Of a DNA stretch of 64,000 bases, positions 61,621 through 64,000 are shown piece by piece. Under the pieces are notes generated by a model. The model ran no database searches. It saw only the letters and a list, made by a program, of their open reading frames with translations, and was not told where the DNA came from. How positions within the stretch are numbered: the stretch's first letter is position 1; the number at the start of each line of letters is the position of its first letter. The translations under genes and the position numbers were made by a program. The stretch comes from Natrinema marinum (GTDB lineage: Archaea; Halobacteriota; Halobacteria; Halobacteriales; Natrialbaceae). The DNA is taken from NCBI RefSeq assembly GCF_024296685.1, contig NZ_CP100763.1, positions 1 to 64,000 of the forward strand. Direction: 5' to 3'.

Positions 61621-62484
61621 ATGAGCCCGGACGACGAGTCGGCGGCCGCGGTTCGGGACGCGTTCTCCCTGCTCGGTCACGAGATCCGCCTCGAGATCCT
61701 GCTGGCCTTGCTCGAGGACTGGCACGCAGTCTACACGGAGCCGCGATCGTACGCGGAGTTGATGGATGCGATCGGCATGCGCGACAGCGGGAAGTTCAAC
61801 TACCACCTCGACAAGCTTCGGGGGGTCTACGTCCGGGAGGTCGAGGGCGGCTACGTGCCGACGGCGGCGGTGACGGCGCTGTACCGGGCCGTGCTGGCTC
61901 ATCGGCCGGCCGAACGACCGGCGGACCAGACGCCGTCCGACCCGACGCCGATCGACTCGCGGTGTCCCCGCTGTGACGCGGGGGCGGTGCTGCGATACGA
62001 ACGGGGATTCGTCACCGTCGCGTGTTCGGCCTGCGAGGAGTGGCCCGGCTTCACGTATCCGTTCCCGAAAAACGGGTTCGCGGGACGGAGCGCGGACGCG
62101 GTCGCGCGCGAAACCGCGCGCCGCGCCCGGTTCCACGTCGGCTTGGCTCGGACCGGACAGTGTCCCTTCTGTGCGGGGACGACGACCGTCGATCCCTGCC
62201 TCGAGGACGGGGCCGACGCCGTCGAGATCTCCTGTGATACCTGCACGTTCCTCGTCGGCATCGATCCGCTCTCGCCGCTGGTTCGGGACGGCCGCGTCGC
62301 CGCGGTGCTTGCCGATATCGGCGTCGACCTCGAGCGCCCGGACTGGGAACTTCCCGAGCCGACGGTACGGATCGAGTCCCGAGAGCCGGTCCGAATCGCG
62401 CTCGCGGTCGAGGGCGATACCGGAACGGTGACGATCGTCGTCGACGGCTCGCTCACCGTCCGATCGATCGATGTCGATCGGTAG
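61621..62484 (+). CDS. Winged-helix regulator with zinc ribbons
   Basis: Protein of 287 residues with an N-terminal ArsR-like winged helix (LLGHEIRLEILLALLEDWHAVYTEPRSYAELMDAIG...GKFNYHLDKLRG) and two zinc ribbons: SRCPRCDAG...VACSACEEW and GQCPFCAGT...ISCDTCTFL. The C-terminal beta region (PEPTVRIESREPVRIALAVEGD) may be a ligand or dimer domain. This design is a common haloarchaeal regulator family (DUF7351-like). It is divergent from the M23 gene, separated by 127 bases, and may control that operon. Confidence 0.87.
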   Translation: MSPDDESAAAVRDAFSLLGHEIRLEILLALLEDWHAVYTEPRSYAELMDAIGMRDSGKFNYHLDKLRGVYVREVEGGYVPTAAVTALYRAVLAHRPAERPADQTPSDPTPIDSRCPRCDAGAVLRYERGFVTVACSACEEWPGFTYPFPKNGFAGRSADAVARETARRARFHVGLARTGQCPFCAGTTTVDPCLEDGADAVEISCDTCTFLVGIDPLSPLVRDGRVAAVLADIGVDLERPDWELPEPTVRIESREPVRIALAVEGDTGTVTIVVDGSLTVRSIDVDR

Positions 62485-62626
62485 TCGACCCGCGCGTTCT
62501 CCGGCCGGCTTCGGTAGCGGCCGATCGAGTCGGTCGTGACGCGTGTTCACCACACCGTGAGTGTCGTCGTTCTCGGACTGTTGCCGAAGTGATGTTTTTA
62601 AGGCCGGAGATCCATACGTTGCGAGT

Positions 62627-63475
62627 ATGGGCATCCTCTCTCGGACCTCCTACGTCATCCGGTCGAAGCTCAACTCGATACTCAACCGGGCCGAGGATCC
62701 GACCGAAACGCTGGACTACTCCTACGAGCAGATGCGAGACCAGCTCCAGCAGGTCAAACGCGGTATCGCCGATCTCACCACGCAGAAAAAGCGCCTCGAG
62801 ATGCAAAAGCGCCGCCTCGAGGAGAACGTCGACAAACACAACGATCAGGCCCGCACCGCCGTCCAGCAGGGCCGAGAGGATCTGGCGCGACGCGCCCTAG
62901 AGAAGAAGAAGACGAAGATGAACCAGATCGAGGATCTGGAGCGCCAGATCTCCGATCTCCAGAGCCAGCAGGACAAGCTGATCAAGCAAAAAGACGAACT
63001 CCAGACTCGCATCGAGGAGTTCCGCACGAAAAAGGAAACGATGAAGGCGCGCCACGAGGCCGCGAAGGCCAGTTCCTCGGTCTCGGAAGCGATGACCGCA
63101 ACCGGCGAGGAGTTCGAGGACGTCGGCCGCGCAATCGAACGCGCCGAGGAACAGACCGAGGATATGGAGGCCCGCGCTGCCGCGATGGACGAACTCCACG
63201 AATCCGGCGCGTTCGAGGACGTCATGTCCGACAAAGATGACATCGACCGCGAACTCGAGCAACTCGAGACCGACAGCGGCGTCGAGGCCGAACTCGAGAC
63301 GCTCAAGTCCGAGGTCGGCGCGGGCGAGACCGACTCGGACGCCGAGCCCGAGGCCGATACGGAGACCGAACCGGCGGCGGACGCCAGCGAGGACGAACTC
63401 ACGGAACTCGAGGCAGACGATCAGGAAGACGTCGAGGCCGAACTCGCGGAGCTACAGGACGAGGAGAACGCTTAA
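62627..63475 (+). CDS. pspA: PspA/IM30-family membrane-stress protein
   Basis: PspA/Vipp1 proteins coat and repair stressed membranes. The 282 residues start MGILSRTSYVIRSKLNSILNRAEDP, the amphipathic helix, and continue as a long coiled coil (about 25-180; QQVKRGIADLTTQKKRLEMQKRRLEENV and on). An acidic, Glu/Asp-rich tail of about 75 residues after position 205 is longer than in bacterial members and typical of halophile proteins. ATG at 62627 gives the standard N-terminus. A TTTTTAA box lies about 30 nt upstream. Confidence 0.93.
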   Translation: MGILSRTSYVIRSKLNSILNRAEDPTETLDYSYEQMRDQLQQVKRGIADLTTQKKRLEMQKRRLEENVDKHNDQARTAVQQGREDLARRALEKKKTKMNQIEDLERQISDLQSQQDKLIKQKDELQTRIEEFRTKKETMKARHEAAKASSSVSEAMTATGEEFEDVGRAIERAEEQTEDMEARAAAMDELHESGAFEDVMSDKDDIDRELEQLETDSGVEAELETLKSEVGAGETDSDAEPEADTETEPAADASEDELTELEADDQEDVEAELAELQDEENA

Positions 63476-63651
63476 CCTGATGACAGCCAGCGGTGCCGTG
63501 TTCCGGATAGCGGGCCGCGTCGGACGGTCACGGGCCACCGGTGTCGCCCAGTCAGTCGCCCAGTTTCTCATGGTCGTTCCACTCCGTCCGTCACTCCCGT
63601 TCCGTGCGACCGGGAGAAACGGTTACCATCGTCCGTGAATAACCCCTTCGT

Positions 63652-63996
63652 ATGACCGAAACAGCGACGTTTGATTCCCTCTCGCTGACCAATCAGGTGG
63701 TGCTGCTGGGTGTCGCCGACCTCGCCGCCGACGGCGAAACGCCGATCCAAACCCACACCGTTCGACAGCACTGCCAGCAACACCTCGAGGACGTAGACAC
63801 GGAGGTCGTCGGGACGATCACCGAGGTCGACGTCATCCGGTCGCTGTACCGACTCGAGGACGCGGGGCTCGTCGAGGAACGCGAGCCGTCGTCGACGACC
63901 CCCACCGGCAAGGGGCGGCCGGCGTACTCGCTGGCCGTGAGCGTCGATGCCGTGTACGACGGGGTCGCCGACGCGCTGTTACAGGGGACAGACTGA
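63652..63996 (+). CDS. Winged-helix DNA-binding protein, Orc1/Cdc6-C-terminus-like
   Basis: Protein of 114 residues with one winged helix: SLSLTNQVVLLGVADLAADGETPIQTHTVRQHCQQHLEDV and VDVIRSLYRLEDAGLVEEREPSSTTPTGKGRPAYSLAV. The pattern of helices and wing resembles the C-terminal winged helix of Orc1/Cdc6 proteins rather than ArsR types, and small stand-alone copies occur in haloarchaea. The target DNA is unknown. It follows pspA by 176 bases on the same strand, so regulation of the stress gene is possible but unproven. Confidence 0.82.
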   Translation: MTETATFDSLSLTNQVVLLGVADLAADGETPIQTHTVRQHCQQHLEDVDTEVVGTITEVDVIRSLYRLEDAGLVEEREPSSTTPTGKGRPAYSLAVSVDAVYDGVADALLQGTD

Positions 63997-64000
63997 GTCG

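Overview
The window is haloarchaeal chromosome, most like the Natrinema/Haloterrigena group. It is GC-rich throughout, its proteins are acidic, and many genes look leaderless, with a TATA-like box about 27 nt before the start codon. It carries archaeal markers: Orc1/Cdc6, archaeosine synthesis, F420 cofactor synthesis, CetZ, Bat-type regulators, HalOD1 and NurA/HerA. The exact species cannot be read from the sequence. No rRNA, tRNA or CRISPR array was found.

Layout. 0-4.4 kb: an Orc1/Cdc6 paralog followed by a tightly overlapping three-gene operon, namely a RecA-fold protein without a Walker A motif, a small helical protein and a PolB2-type DNA polymerase. 4.8-7.0 kb: two overlapping response-regulator genes (REC; REC-GAF-Bat). 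7.0-11.8 kb: a flavin oxidoreductase, an HdeD-like and an SdpI-like membrane protein, two tiny zinc proteins and arcS. 12-18.8 kb: a PGF-CTERM surface protein, nosL convergent with a nosD-nosF-nosY operon, and a TRAM protein. 19-23.6 kb: tgtA, a lysine-free secreted protein with 39 N-glycosylation sequons, the archaeosine radical-SAM gene raSEA and a 51-aa membrane protein. 23.6-33.2 kb: a large sensor kinase, purS-purQ, a HalOD1 protein, an AT-rich island ending in a decayed TnpB element, purU, a zinc protein, a PAS kinase and purC. 33.3-40 kb: a channel-like protein, cofH, an SDR, a deaminase, cofG and cofC. 40-45 kb: cetZ, a nucleotide-sugar-epimerase-like protein, tmk, and a RAM-TrkA-RAM array. 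45-52 kb: small haloarchaeal proteins, an O-acetylhomoserine sulfhydrylase, a 7TM histidine kinase and gpmI. 52-58 kb: nurA, a tandem winged-helix regulator, a cohesin-domain surface protein and a HerA-type ATPase. 58-64 kb: a heme-b/molybdopterin fusion protein, an M23 peptidase with a hydrolase, a zinc-ribbon regulator, PspA and a winged-helix protein.

How the genes fit together. Every known step from preQ0 insertion to archaeosine in tRNA is present (tgtA, arcS, raSEA), though spread over 13 kb. Four purine genes (purS, purQ, purU, purC) and three F420 genes (cofC, cofG, cofH) are also close by. DNA repair is represented by the PolB2 cassette and by NurA/HerA. The strongest candidate for something little described is the Orc1-PolB2 cassette at the left edge. 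It parallels, by gene content, the Orc1-2/Dpo2 damage response of Sulfolobales, and several CGGAA motifs lie in its promoter region. Mobile or repetitive DNA appears as a TnpB remnant with a right-end hairpin, an AT-rich gene beside 34-bp tandem repeats, and a palindromic insertion inside the gpmI reading frame.
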